This document shows, in pieces, positions 27,795-35,795 of a stretch of 64,000 nt of DNA. This DNA is from a beta proteobacterium AAP99. GTDB taxonomy: Bacteria; Pseudomonadota; Gammaproteobacteria; Burkholderiales; Burkholderiaceae_C. The stretch covers positions 1 to 64,000 of the forward strand of contig LJIA01000008.1 of NCBI GenBank assembly GCA_001295775.1. Reading direction: 5' to 3'. A program made the position numbers and the translations under genes. The notes beneath the pieces are model-generated. The model searched no databases, had not been told where the DNA came from, and worked only from the letters and a program-made list of their open reading frames with translations. How positions within the stretch are numbered: the stretch's first letter is position 1; every line of letters starts with the position of its first letter.

Positions 27795-29093
27795 ATGGGT
27801 ATGACGCTGCCGCGGCTGGGCTGGCTGTTTGCCTACGACTGGAACCGTGCCGCGCTCGCACGCCTGGAGCGCGAGGGCGTGGCGCAGTTCGATCAGGCTG
27901 GCTTCGATCTGCATCACTTCCCGAGCAACGCACGCCTGCTCGGCTTTGACCTTGAGCGCTTTGCCGACGCGCAGGCGCGTCGCGCGCGGGCACGCGGCTG
28001 GCGGGGCGTGCTTTCGCATCACGAGCAGTTTGGCGCGCTGGCCGCGGCGCTGGTGGCCGAGCGGCTGAACCTGCCCGCACCGCGGCCCGAGGCGCTGATC
28101 GCCGCGCAGCACAAGCTGCATGCGCGCGCTGTGCTCGCCCGCGTGGCGCCGGAAGCCAGCCTGCCGGCCCAATTGCTGCCCGTCGAACTCGGCGAAGACA
28201 TCCCGCCGGGGCTGAGCTATCCCTGCTTCGTCAAGCCGATCAAGGCCGCCTTCTCAGTGTTGGCGCGTGAGGTGGACCGCCGCGAGACGCTGCAGGCGCA
28301 CACGCGCTTCAGCTGGGCGGAGCGCTGGGTGATCCGCCGGCTTGTGGCGCCGTTTGACCGCGTGCGCGCGCAGCGGCTGCCGCAGAGCAGCCCGGCGCAC
28401 CGCATGATGATGGAAGCCTGCGTGCCGCTGGGCACGGCGCAGTTCAATCTGGACGGCTGGGTGCAGCACACCCAGGTTCATGCGCTGGGCGTGGTGGACG
28501 CGATCATGTACCCCGGCACGCCAGCCTTCATGCGCTGGGAGGTACCAAGCCGCCTGCCGGCCGAAGTACAGACGCGTGCGTTGGACATCGCGCGGCGATT
28601 TCTGCGCGCCATCGGCTTTGACCACGGCTTCTTCAACCTGGAGTTTTTCTGGGATGCAGGCACCGACCGCATCACGGTGATCGAGTGCAACCCGCGCATG
28701 GCCTCGCAGTTTGCGGACCTGCACGAACGCACGCAGGGCCTGCGCGTGCATGCCATGGCGGTGGCGATCGCGCTGGGCGAGGACCCCCGCGCCGTGCCGC
28801 GCAGCCACCCCAGCGCCGGTGCGGCGGCGAGTCTCGTGTTTCGCAGCTTCCCGGGCGAGATGCCGCCCCTGCAGCCGAGCGACGCGCAGCGCGCCGCCTT
28901 TGCTGCGCGCTTTCCGGACGGGCTGGTGTTCAGCTTTGCCAAGCGCGGCGCGAGTCTGGCGCGCGAACTGAAGTGGACCGGCAGCCACCGCTACGGCATC
29001 GTCCATCTGGGCGGGCGTGATGCAGACGAGCTGCGCGAGCGGGGCGAGGCGGCCAGCCGCCTGCTCGGCTGGCCGGCGCCGTGGCGCGATTGA
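27795..29093 (+). CDS. ATP-grasp ligase-like protein of unknown substrate
   Basis: 432 aa. The ATP-grasp pattern is clear: the lysine-bearing strand YPCFVKPIKAAFSVL (about residue 140), the central MMMEACVPLGTAQFNLDGW (about 200), and the Mg-binding end FFNLEFFWDAG ... VIECNPRMA (about 277-303). A further domain of about 120 residues follows. Such enzymes join a carboxylate, via acyl-phosphate, to an amine or thiol. It is the last gene of the transporter operon, 6 bp after the second permease, next to the selenoneine genes. A role in conjugating the imported or produced compound is only inferred. ATG 27801 is an alternative start. Confidence 0.8.
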   Translation: MGMTLPRLGWLFAYDWNRAALARLEREGVAQFDQAGFDLHHFPSNARLLGFDLERFADAQARRARARGWRGVLSHHEQFGALAAALVAERLNLPAPRPEALIAAQHKLHARAVLARVAPEASLPAQLLPVELGEDIPPGLSYPCFVKPIKAAFSVLAREVDRRETLQAHTRFSWAERWVIRRLVAPFDRVRAQRLPQSSPAHRMMMEACVPLGTAQFNLDGWVQHTQVHALGVVDAIMYPGTPAFMRWEVPSRLPAEVQTRALDIARRFLRAIGFDHGFFNLEFFWDAGTDRITVIECNPRMASQFADLHERTQGLRVHAMAVAIALGEDPRAVPRSHPSAGAAASLVFRSFPGEMPPLQPSDAQRAAFAARFPDGLVFSFAKRGASLARELKWTGSHRYGIVHLGGRDADELRERGEAASRLLGWPAPWRD

Positions 29094-29103
29094 TCGAGCA
29101 AGC

Positions 29104-29126
29104 CCATGCGCTGAAGAAGCGCATGG
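29104..29126. terminator. Hairpin after the transporter/ATP-grasp operon
   Basis: A perfect 9-bp stem CCATGCGCT/AGCGCATGG with loop GAAGA lies 11 bp past the ATP-grasp stop. It has no T run, so it is a probable but not certain terminator. Confidence 0.5.
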
Positions 29127-29196
29127 ATACTGCATCAGGTCAAAATCGGACTAAACTGCAAGTGAATGAAAAACAGCCAAGAGCCTCGAAAAACAT

Positions 29197-29205
29197 GCGG
29201 AAAGT
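29197..29205 (+). repeat. Intergenic GCGGAAAGT motif, copy 3
   Basis: ATGCGGAAAGTG lies in the AT-rich gap (29094-29249) between the convergent ATP-grasp and permease genes. The same gap contains TCAGGTCAAAAT (29135-29146), which recurs at 57812-57823. Confidence 0.5.
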
Positions 29206-29249
29206 GGCTCATCGTTCATTGCATTAAATATCAATATCGGACAAGAAAT

Positions 29250-30665
29250 TCACTCCGCGGCCCGTGTCTGTGCACCCGCACCCGGTGCACCGCCCTGGCG
29301 CCACACCAGTGCCAGCAGCAGCACGCCCACCGCCAGCACGCCCACGCCGATCCATGCAGCATTGAAGCCGCCAAGCTGCTTGCTATAGACGTAGGACAGG
29401 CTGGACCACAGCATGTAGCCGCAGGTCAGAATGAACAGCGCCGGCAGCACCGGATACAGCGGCGCCTTGAAGGGGCGCGGCGTGCTCGGTTCGCGTACGC
29501 GTAGCACGATCAGCGCGCAGCCCGAGAGCAGGAAGAACAGCCAGAACACGGGGCTGGTGAACTCCACCATCGCCTTGAAGCCGCCGCCGCCCTGGCCGCT
29601 GGTGAGCAGGGCCAGCAGCACCAGCACCAGCGCCATCGCGCCCTGAACCCACATGGCCGTCACCGGGGCATTGCGCTCCGCGTTCCAGGTGCCCATGAAG
29701 GACAGCACCGGCCAGTCCCGGCCCAGCGCATAGTTGGTGCGCGCGCCCACGATCATGGTGGCGTTGATGCTGGTCAGCGCGGCAATCGCCACCATGATGG
29801 AGATGACGATCTGCCCGGTGCTGCCGAAGGCCACCTGCAGCAGATCGGCCGCCACGGCCTTGCTCTTGCCCATGGCGCCGATGCCCAGCACGCTCACGTA
29901 CGCCCAGTTCACCAGCAGATACAACGCAGTGATCAGCACAATGGAGATCACCATCGCGCGCAGCATGTTGCGGTGCGGGTCGCGCACCTCGGCGCTGATG
30001 TAGGCGGCCTCGTTCCAGCCGCCGTAGGTGAGCAGCACAAAGACCATGGCCAGGCCGAGCATGGACAGCGGCGGCATGGCCGCAGCCGCAGTGGGCGCTG
30101 GTGCTGCGCCTGCGGGCGTGGGCGCGCCGGTCGAGGCCAGCCACACGGCAGCCCCGATGATCACGATCAGACCGCCTACCTCGGCCAGCGTGAGCCAGCT
30201 CTGCGTAAGCGCACCCGCGCGTATGCCGCGCACATTGATCCACGTGAGCACCAACACCGCCGCCGCGCCGTACAGCGCGGCTGACAGTGTGGCGTTGCCG
30301 TGCAGCGGCGCGATCTCGGTCATGTAATCGCCGAACACGAAGGCGAGCAGGGCGATCGAGCCGGTGGTGATGACAGAAAAGCGCGCCCAGGCAAACAGGA
30401 AGCTGACCGCGCGGCCGTAGGCCCGATGCAGGAAGTGGTAGTCGCCACCTGCATTCGGATAGGCCGTGGCGAGTTCCGCGTAGCAGAGCGCGCCGATCAG
30501 CGAGATCACGCCGCCCGCGATCCAGGCGCTGTACATCCAGAACTCGCTGCCGGAGAACATGGCCACCAGCGAGGGTGCCTTGAAGATGCCGGCACCGATG
30601 ACGATGCCGACGATGATCGCCACCGCCTCCTTGAGGCCGAGCGTGGGTTGGGGCGTGGAATTCAT
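29250..30665 (-). CDS. APC-family amino-acid permease
   Basis: 471 aa with about 12 hydrophobic helices. The first carries IIVGIVIGAGIFKAPSLV, the substrate-binding glycine-rich unwound segment of APC transporters, followed by GALCYAELATAYPNAGGDYHFL. The substrate is unknown: an amino acid or amine. I chose ATG 30665 (MNSTPQPTLGLKE), 24 bp inside the longest frame, because the family begins close to this point. It is transcribed from its own promoter and is convergent with the ATP-grasp gene. Confidence 0.9.
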   Translation of the reverse strand: MNSTPQPTLGLKEAVAIIVGIVIGAGIFKAPSLVAMFSGSEFWMYSAWIAGGVISLIGALCYAELATAYPNAGGDYHFLHRAYGRAVSFLFAWARFSVITTGSIALLAFVFGDYMTEIAPLHGNATLSAALYGAAAVLVLTWINVRGIRAGALTQSWLTLAEVGGLIVIIGAAVWLASTGAPTPAGAAPAPTAAAAMPPLSMLGLAMVFVLLTYGGWNEAAYISAEVRDPHRNMLRAMVISIVLITALYLLVNWAYVSVLGIGAMGKSKAVAADLLQVAFGSTGQIVISIMVAIAALTSINATMIVGARTNYALGRDWPVLSFMGTWNAERNAPVTAMWVQGAMALVLVLLALLTSGQGGGGFKAMVEFTSPVFWLFFLLSGCALIVLRVREPSTPRPFKAPLYPVLPALFILTCGYMLWSSLSYVYSKQLGGFNAAWIGVGVLAVGVLLLALVWRQGGAPGAGAQTRAAE

Positions 30666-30810
30666 GGGCAGGGGTCCGGAAGCGGGCAAAGCCCTTGCGG
30701 TCGCGCAGAGGGGCGGGGCGGTTGGGCCGAAAGCTTCGGCCGAGGGTCAAGGCGGCTCGTGTGTGCCGGCGGTCGGCAGACTGGCTTGAGCGGTGGCTCC
30801 GGAAACGAAA

Positions 30811-30830
30811 CACCCCGCAGCTGCGGGGTG
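30811..30830. terminator. Palindromic terminator of the methyltransferase gene
   Basis: A fully palindromic 20-bp sequence, CACCCCGCAG followed by CTGCGGGGTG, lies 37 bp past the stop of the minus-strand methyltransferase gene. It is followed on that strand by TTTCGTTTC. This fits an intrinsic terminator. Confidence 0.7.
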
Positions 30831-30867
30831 GTCGTTCGGATCAGTCGTCAAACCAGACGGGTGGCTT

Positions 30868-31785
30868 TCAGTTGTTCATCGCACGGCTGTTGGCGTCCGT
30901 GCCGGAATGGATCTGGCGCGGCGCACCCGAGCGCTCGGCGGTGAAGGTACTGTTCAGGCCGTTGCCCGTCACGGTGCCCGTGATGCGGTTGCCCGCCACG
31001 GTGCCGCTGTAGGTCAGCACGCGGCCGTCCACGGCGCGCAGGGCGAACTTGAACTGGTCGCCGCGCAGCTCGGGGTCGATCAGGTTGGCTTCCATGTCGG
31101 CGTTCAGGCGGGCGTTGCCGCTCACGCGCTGATAGGTCTGGTTCAGGTCCATCGTGAAGTTGCCCACGGCGCGCTCGGCCACGTTCACGCGCCAGTTGCC
31201 GCTGGCATTGGCCGGCACGATCCAGAGGTAGCCGTAGCGGTTTTCCACCACGCTGGTCTCATCCGGCTCCCAGTCGCCCATGGTGAAGGCGTGGGCCACC
31301 AGACGCGTGCCGGGCTTCATGCGGTCCAGCAGGATCGGGCGCAGGCGCAGGTTCAGCTGCGGCAGCAGGTACATGGTCACAACGGTGGCGTCGAAGAACT
31401 CGGTCTTGAAGATGTCGCCCTGGCGGAACTCGACCATCTTGTCCACGCCGGCCTCGCGCGCCATGCGGCGCGACACGGCGACCATGTCCGGGTTGTATTC
31501 AATGCCCAGACCGCGGGCCTTGAAGTCGCGCGCGGCGGCGATGTTGATCTTGCCGTCGCCCGAACCGAGGTCCACGACGAAGTCCTTGTCGGTAGTCTGC
31601 GCCATGCGCAGCATGCGGTTCACCAGCGAATCCGGCGTTGGCACCCAGATCACGTCCTTGCCGGCCTGGCCCACCTGGGGCTTGAAGTTCGGGTTGCCCT
31701 GCTGGGAGGTCTGAGCCTGCGCGGTGAAGGACAGCGAGGCGAACGAAATCAGCGATACAGCAAGACTGCGTGCAAGCAGATTCAT
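30868..31785 (-). CDS. Class I SAM-dependent methyltransferase with an export signal
   Basis: 305 aa. The N-terminus is a convincing Sec signal peptide (1-24, LARSLAVSLISFASLSFTAQA). The body is a class I methyltransferase: PTPDSLVNRML, SAM motif VVDLGSGDGK (70-79), GIEYNPDMV and a late VVTMYLLPQLNLRLRP. A beta-rich C-terminal domain of about 110 residues follows (NRITGTVTGNG). An exported SAM-dependent enzyme is odd because SAM is cytoplasmic; it may act on or bind something else, or the signal may act as an anchor. It is a single gene with its own terminator. Confidence 0.8.
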   Translation of the reverse strand: MNLLARSLAVSLISFASLSFTAQAQTSQQGNPNFKPQVGQAGKDVIWVPTPDSLVNRMLRMAQTTDKDFVVDLGSGDGKINIAAARDFKARGLGIEYNPDMVAVSRRMAREAGVDKMVEFRQGDIFKTEFFDATVVTMYLLPQLNLRLRPILLDRMKPGTRLVAHAFTMGDWEPDETSVVENRYGYLWIVPANASGNWRVNVAERAVGNFTMDLNQTYQRVSGNARLNADMEANLIDPELRGDQFKFALRAVDGRVLTYSGTVAGNRITGTVTGNGLNSTFTAERSGAPRQIHSGTDANSRAMNN

Positions 31786-32221
31786 GATGGGCGGAGGACC
31801 GTTGTGGTTAGGGAAGGCGCGCAGTATCGGCCGGCGGTTGCGGCGCCGTCATTGTGGAAATTCCCCATGCGCGGCGCAGGGTCTCGCAGCGCCCGCGGGC
31901 CGACCCGCCACTTGAAGCATCTGTTCACACTCCCGGCGGATCCGAGCGCGGGCGCCCTGTGCGCTCGCTACGAGCGATCGGAGCGCGGCCTGCACCCGCT
32001 TCGGTGCAGCGCTCAGCCACCGAGGCGCTGCCCCCCGGCGGCGGGCGGACATGCGCAGGTCTTCAGATCGCCCCCAATGCAGATGACTATTTTTTTATAC
32101 AGTGGTTTCTTAAGAAACTACATGAGATGCACGGCCCAAGATCTTCTTTTCAAACCCATTTTGACTGCGAAAGCGCCTCGCCAGGATGACGCTAAGTGCT
32201 TCATTTCATTAGGTTTTTCGC

Positions 32222-32250
32222 TTGCGAGGGGGTTTTGCTTCACGTAGAGT
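32222..32250 (+). promoter_or_regulatory. Probable promoter of the mra/dcw operon
   Basis: TTGCGA (32222-32227), a 17-bp spacer and TAGAGT (32245-32250) each match four of six sigma70 consensus bases at ideal spacing. The predicted start of transcription, about 32257, falls inside the MraZ box array, which suits repression by MraZ. Confidence 0.5.
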
Positions 32251-32282
32251 GGTGAATTGTGGGAAGTAAGGGCAAAAAGTGG
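32249..32282 (+). promoter_or_regulatory. MraZ-type operator: four boxes at 10-bp period
   Basis: GTGG at 32249, GTGG at 32259, AGGG at 32269 and GTGG at 32279 repeat with exactly 10-bp spacing, 44 bp upstream of mraZ. MraZ is known to bind direct TGGGN-type repeats spaced by one helical turn in front of its own operon and to repress it. The third box is degenerate. Confidence 0.75.
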
Positions 32283-32325
32283 CGCGCCGCGCCCACACGG
32301 GGCGCACTTTTGGATCTGCTCAGGG

Positions 32326-32754
32326 ATGTATCAAGGGTCGAACCTCATCACGTTGGACGCAAAGGGGCGCATGGCGGTGCCGGCCCGGCATCGTGACGCC
32401 CTCATGGCGGCCTGCGAGGGTCGCCTCACCCTGACCAAGCACCCTCACGGCTGCCTCATGATGTTTCCCCGCTCGACCTGGGAGATCCATCGCGAGCGCA
32501 TCGCCGCCCTGCCCATGGAAGCCGCGGCCTGGAAGCGCATCTTCCTGGGCAGCGCGCAGGACGCCGAACTCGACGGCTCCGGCCGCGTGCTGGTGGCCCC
32601 GGAGCTGCGAAGCGCAGCGGGGCTGACGCGCGACATCATGCTCATGGGCATGGGCAGCCACTTCGAGATCTGGGATGCCGCCACGCTGGCGCAGCACGAG
32701 AGCGCCGCGATCGCGCAGGGCATGCCCGACGCCGTCAAGCAGCTTTCCTTCTGA
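32326..32754 (+). CDS. mraZ: Transcriptional regulator MraZ
   Basis: 142 aa. It starts [20 protein letters not shown]; a longer frame from 32257 would overlap the operator and adds unconserved residues. Two SpoVT/AbrB-like halves (about 5-50 and 77-120, each with a DxxGR motif: LDAKGR and LDGSGR) form the ring-shaped DNA-binding protein. It represses the dcw operon by binding the boxes at 32249-32282. First gene of the operon, 16 bp before rsmH. Confidence 0.97.
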   Translation: MYQGSNLITLDAKGRMAVPARHRDALMAACEGRLTLTKHPHGCLMMFPRSTWEIHRERIAALPMEAAAWKRIFLGSAQDAELDGSGRVLVAPELRSAAGLTRDIMLMGMGSHFEIWDAATLAQHESAAIAQGMPDAVKQLSF

Positions 32755-32770
32755 GCGGGCCCCGTGATCC

Positions 32771-33769
32771 ATGACCTCCGCGGCGCCTCCAAAAGAGCAC
32801 CGCACGGTGCCCCCTGCAACTTCGCAAACCCCAGCCCACATCACGGTGCTGCTGCACGAGTCGGTCGATGCCCTGATCACCGACCCGGACGGTACCTATG
32901 TGGATGGCACCTTTGGCCGCGGCGGGCACACGCGCCTGCTGCTGTCCCGCCTGGGTCCGCAGGGGCGGGTGTTCAGCTTCGACCGGGACCCGCAAGCTAT
33001 CGAGGCCGCGCAGCAGCTGGCGCGCGAGGACGCGCGCTTCACGCCGATCCACGAGCCCTTCTCGGCGCTGGAGCGCGAGCTGGCGGCGCACGGGGTGACG
33101 CAAGTCACCGGCTTGCTGCTGGATCTGGGGGTATCAAGCCCGCAGATCGATACGCCCGAGCGGGGCTTCTCCTTTCGGTTCGATGCGCCGCTGGACATGC
33201 GCATGGATACCACCCGCGGCATGACCGCCGCAGACTGGCTGAACACGGCCGCGCAGGAAGACATCAGGGAGATCATCCATGCCTATGGTGAAGAACGGTT
33301 TGCTGCGCGAATTGCAGCGGCGATTGCTGCTCGCCGCGCGGTCCAGCCCATCACCCGCACGGGGGAACTTGCCCAGATCGTGGCAGGGGCCGTCAAGACC
33401 CGGGAGAAGGGGCAGGACCCGGCCACACGCACCTTTCAAGCTCTACGGATTTTCATCAATCGGGAGCTTGAGGAGCTCGAACAAGTTCTGATGCAGGCGC
33501 AACGCATGATCCGTCCGCAGGGCCGTCTTGCCGTGATCAGCTTCCACTCGCTGGAAGACCGGATCGTCAAGCAGTTCCTTGCGCCCCCGCGCGCAGACGC
33601 CAGCCTGCGCCACCTGCCTGTTCGTGGCGAGGTGGCGGGTGCCGCGCGCTGGTCGGATCTGGATCGCATCAAGCCGGGCGAGGCCGAGATCGGCGCCAAC
33701 CCGCGCTCGCGCTCGGCCGTGCTGCGCGTCGCCACGCGCACCCAAGCCGCTGCGCCGGAGGCCGCATGA
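32771..33769 (+). CDS. rsmH: 16S rRNA (cytosine1402-N4)-methyltransferase
   Basis: 332 aa. A polar N-terminal extension of about 20 residues precedes [17 protein letters not shown] motif [36 protein letters not shown] and the late [13 protein letters not shown] are all RsmH/MraW hallmarks. It methylates C1402 of 16S rRNA. Its stop overlaps ftsL (ATGA). Confidence 0.97.
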   Translation: MTSAAPPKEHRTVPPATSQTPAHITVLLHESVDALITDPDGTYVDGTFGRGGHTRLLLSRLGPQGRVFSFDRDPQAIEAAQQLAREDARFTPIHEPFSALERELAAHGVTQVTGLLLDLGVSSPQIDTPERGFSFRFDAPLDMRMDTTRGMTAADWLNTAAQEDIREIIHAYGEERFAARIAAAIAARRAVQPITRTGELAQIVAGAVKTREKGQDPATRTFQALRIFINRELEELEQVLMQAQRMIRPQGRLAVISFHSLEDRIVKQFLAPPRADASLRHLPVRGEVAGAARWSDLDRIKPGEAEIGANPRSRSAVLRVATRTQAAAPEAA

Positions 33770-34074
33770 AGCCGCTGCAGCTCATCCTCGGTGCCGCGGT
33801 GCTGGCCTCGATGTTCTCGATCGTCACGAGCAGCCATGCATCGCGCAAGCTGTTTGTGGCCATCGAGCGCGCCGACACCCAGGCCAAACGCCTGGATACT
33901 GAATTCCGCCAGTTGCAGGTGGAGCAGACCGCACTGGCCAAGCCCGGGCTGATCGACAGTTCCGCCCGCCGTGACCTGCAGATGGAGCGCGTCACCCCCG
34001 CCCATACGCTGTACCTCAACGCGCAGGACGCACGCGCTGCCGCTGGCGCAAAGGCCCCAGGAGCCGCGCAATGA
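33766..34074 (+). CDS. ftsL: Cell division protein FtsL
   Basis: 102 aa, small bitopic protein: one membrane helix (about 5-25) and a periplasmic heptad-rich coiled coil ([21 protein letters not shown]). FtsL forms a complex with FtsB and FtsQ and helps activate FtsWI. Identified by position between rsmH and ftsI and by topology. It has 4-bp overlaps on both sides. Confidence 0.93.
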   Translation: MKPLQLILGAAVLASMFSIVTSSHASRKLFVAIERADTQAKRLDTEFRQLQVEQTALAKPGLIDSSARRDLQMERVTPAHTLYLNAQDARAAAGAKAPGAAQ

Positions 34075-35795
34075 GCGCGCACCGCAAGACGCAACTGTCC
34101 GAGGTGCGTAGCCGCGTGGCCATGGCGGTGCTGACGCTCGCCTTCATAGCGCTGGTCGGCCGTGCGCTCTGGCTGCAGGGGCCTTTCTCGGACTTCCTGC
34201 AGGAAAAGGGCGAGCAGCGCTACGCCCGCACGCTGGAGATTCCCGCGGTGCGCGGCAAGATCATGGACCGCAACGGCGTGGTGGTGGCCTCCAGTATTCC
34301 GGCGCGGACCGTCTGGGCAATTCCCGAGGACGTCGAGATGAGCGCGGAACAGTCGCGCAAGCTTGCCGCACTGCTGGAGATGAACGAACGCGAGCTTGGC
34401 CGCCGCCTTGCGGACGAAGACCGCAAGTTCGTCTACCTGCGTCGCCAGCTCGATCCGGCTGTGGCCGACAAGATTGCTGCACTGAAGATTCCCGGCATTC
34501 ACTTCCGCGAGGAGTACCGCCGCTTCTATCCGGAAGGCGAAGCCCTGGCCCACGTGCTCGGCTTCACGGATATTGAAGACAACGGCCAGGAAGGCATCGA
34601 GCTGGCCATGAACAAGAACCTGGCCGGCCAGACGGGCAGCCGCCGCGTGATCAAGGATCGCCTGGGCCGCGTGATCGAAGACGTCGAGCACGTGCGCCCT
34701 GCGCTGCCCGGTCGGGATGTGACGCTCTCCATCGACAGCAAGCTGCAATTTCTGGCCTTCTCCGAACTGAAGAACGCAGTGGCTGAACATCAGGCCAAGG
34801 CCGGGGCCATCGTGGTGCTCGATGCCCACACGGGCGAAGTGCTGGCCATGGCCAACTACCCGACCTTCAACCCCAACCAGCGCCGTGGTCTGACCGGCCA
34901 GCAATTGCGCAACCGGGCGATCACCGACACCTTTGAGCCGGGCTCCACCATGAAGCCCTTCACGATTGCGCTCGGCCTGGAGAGCGGCAAGGTCACGCCG
35001 CTGTCCACCATCCAGACCGGCGCCGGCAAGATGGAATTCGCGGGCCACACCATCAGCGACACCTCCGGCCACGGCACCCTCACCGTGGAAGAAGTGCTGC
35101 AGAAGTCCAGCAACATCGGCACCACAAAGATCGCCATGCAGATTCCGGCGAGCAAGATGTGGGGCCAGTTTGCGCAGGTGGGCTTTGGCCAGGCGCCGCG
35201 TATCGGGTTCCCCGGCGCGGCGGCCGGGCGGCTCCGCCCCGCCGAGAGCTGGCGCCCCATCGAGCAGGCCACCATGAGCTACGGCTACGGCCTGTCGGTC
35301 TCGCTGATCCAGTTGGCGCGCAGCTACACGGTGTTTGCCAATGACGGCGAGCTGATGCCCCTGTCCTTCACCAAGCTGCCGCAGGCGCAGCCCGGCGCCC
35401 GCGTGCTCACCGAGCAGAACGCCAAAGCCATGCGCAAGATGCTCGAGATGGCGGCCGGCCCGGGTGGCACGGCGCCCAAGAGCCAGGTGATCGGCTATCG
35501 CGTGGCGGGCAAGACCGGCACCGCGCGCAAGCAAGGCCCCGGCGGCTACATGCCGGGCAAGTACATCGGCTCCTTCGTGGGCTTTGCGCCAGCGAGCAAT
35601 CCGCGCGTGATCGTGGCGGTCATGATCGATGAACCTTCGGCCGGCAAGTTCTATGGCGGCGAAGTGGCCGCGCCGGTGTTTGCCGGCGTGGTGTCTGCCG
35701 GTCTGCGGGCGCTGAACGTCACCCCGGATGCGCCCTACAAGACGCTCATCGTGCAGGACCGCGGTGTGCAGGAACCGGTGGGGGAGAGCCTGTGA
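34071..35795 (+). CDS. ftsI: Division-specific peptidoglycan transpeptidase FtsI (PBP3)
   Basis: 574 aa. A single membrane helix (about 20-38), the pedestal domain with RGKIMDRNGVVVASS, and the transpeptidase domain with SxxK motif STMK (Ser 292), SSN in QKSSNIGT and KTGT in AGKTGTARKQ. It cross-links septal peptidoglycan together with FtsW. It is part of the coupled dcw operon and overlaps ftsL and murE by 4 bp. Confidence 0.97.
   Translation: MSAHRKTQLSEVRSRVAMAVLTLAFIALVGRALWLQGPFSDFLQEKGEQRYARTLEIPAVRGKIMDRNGVVVASSIPARTVWAIPEDVEMSAEQSRKLAALLEMNERELGRRLADEDRKFVYLRRQLDPAVADKIAALKIPGIHFREEYRRFYPEGEALAHVLGFTDIEDNGQEGIELAMNKNLAGQTGSRRVIKDRLGRVIEDVEHVRPALPGRDVTLSIDSKLQFLAFSELKNAVAEHQAKAGAIVVLDAHTGEVLAMANYPTFNPNQRRGLTGQQLRNRAITDTFEPGSTMKPFTIALGLESGKVTPLSTIQTGAGKMEFAGHTISDTSGHGTLTVEEVLQKSSNIGTTKIAMQIPASKMWGQFAQVGFGQAPRIGFPGAAAGRLRPAESWRPIEQATMSYGYGLSVSLIQLARSYTVFANDGELMPLSFTKLPQAQPGARVLTEQNAKAMRKMLEMAAGPGGTAPKSQVIGYRVAGKTGTARKQGPGGYMPGKYIGSFVGFAPASNPRVIVAVMIDEPSAGKFYGGEVAAPVFAGVVSAGLRALNVTPDAPYKTLIVQDRGVQEPVGESL

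Larger units (their letters stand above)
31786..32325. other. 540-bp gap before the dcw cluster: GC-rich hairpin block, AT-rich block, palindrome and mra promoter
   Basis: No real gene is seen. 31855-32070 is very GC-rich and full of small inverted repeats, such as GAGCGC/GCGCTC (31947-31969) and CTGCACC-cgcttc-GGTGCAG. At 32085-32250 the sequence turns AT-rich. GTTTCTTAAGAAAC (32105-32118) is a perfect 14-bp palindrome that could be an operator. The end holds the probable mra promoter and MraZ boxes listed separately. Confidence 0.5.

Noticed and set aside
24350-29093. Ordinary phosphonate utilisation operon
   Set aside because: No phnF-phnP C-P lyase genes, phosphonatase or phosphite dehydrogenase are nearby, while selenium genes are; the substrate is still not proven.
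29383-30813. Alternative 476-codon frame over the APC permease gene
   Set aside because: Arg/His/Gly-rich with no membrane pattern; the other minus frame gives a perfect APC transporter.
31849-32052. 67-codon Arg-rich frame (minus strand) in the gap before mraZ
   Set aside because: It maps on a GC-rich hairpin block, has no convincing start signal and reads like translated repeat.
33669-35534. 621-codon open frame antisense to ftsL-ftsI
   Set aside because: Shadow of the ftsI codon pattern; both sense genes have complete motifs.
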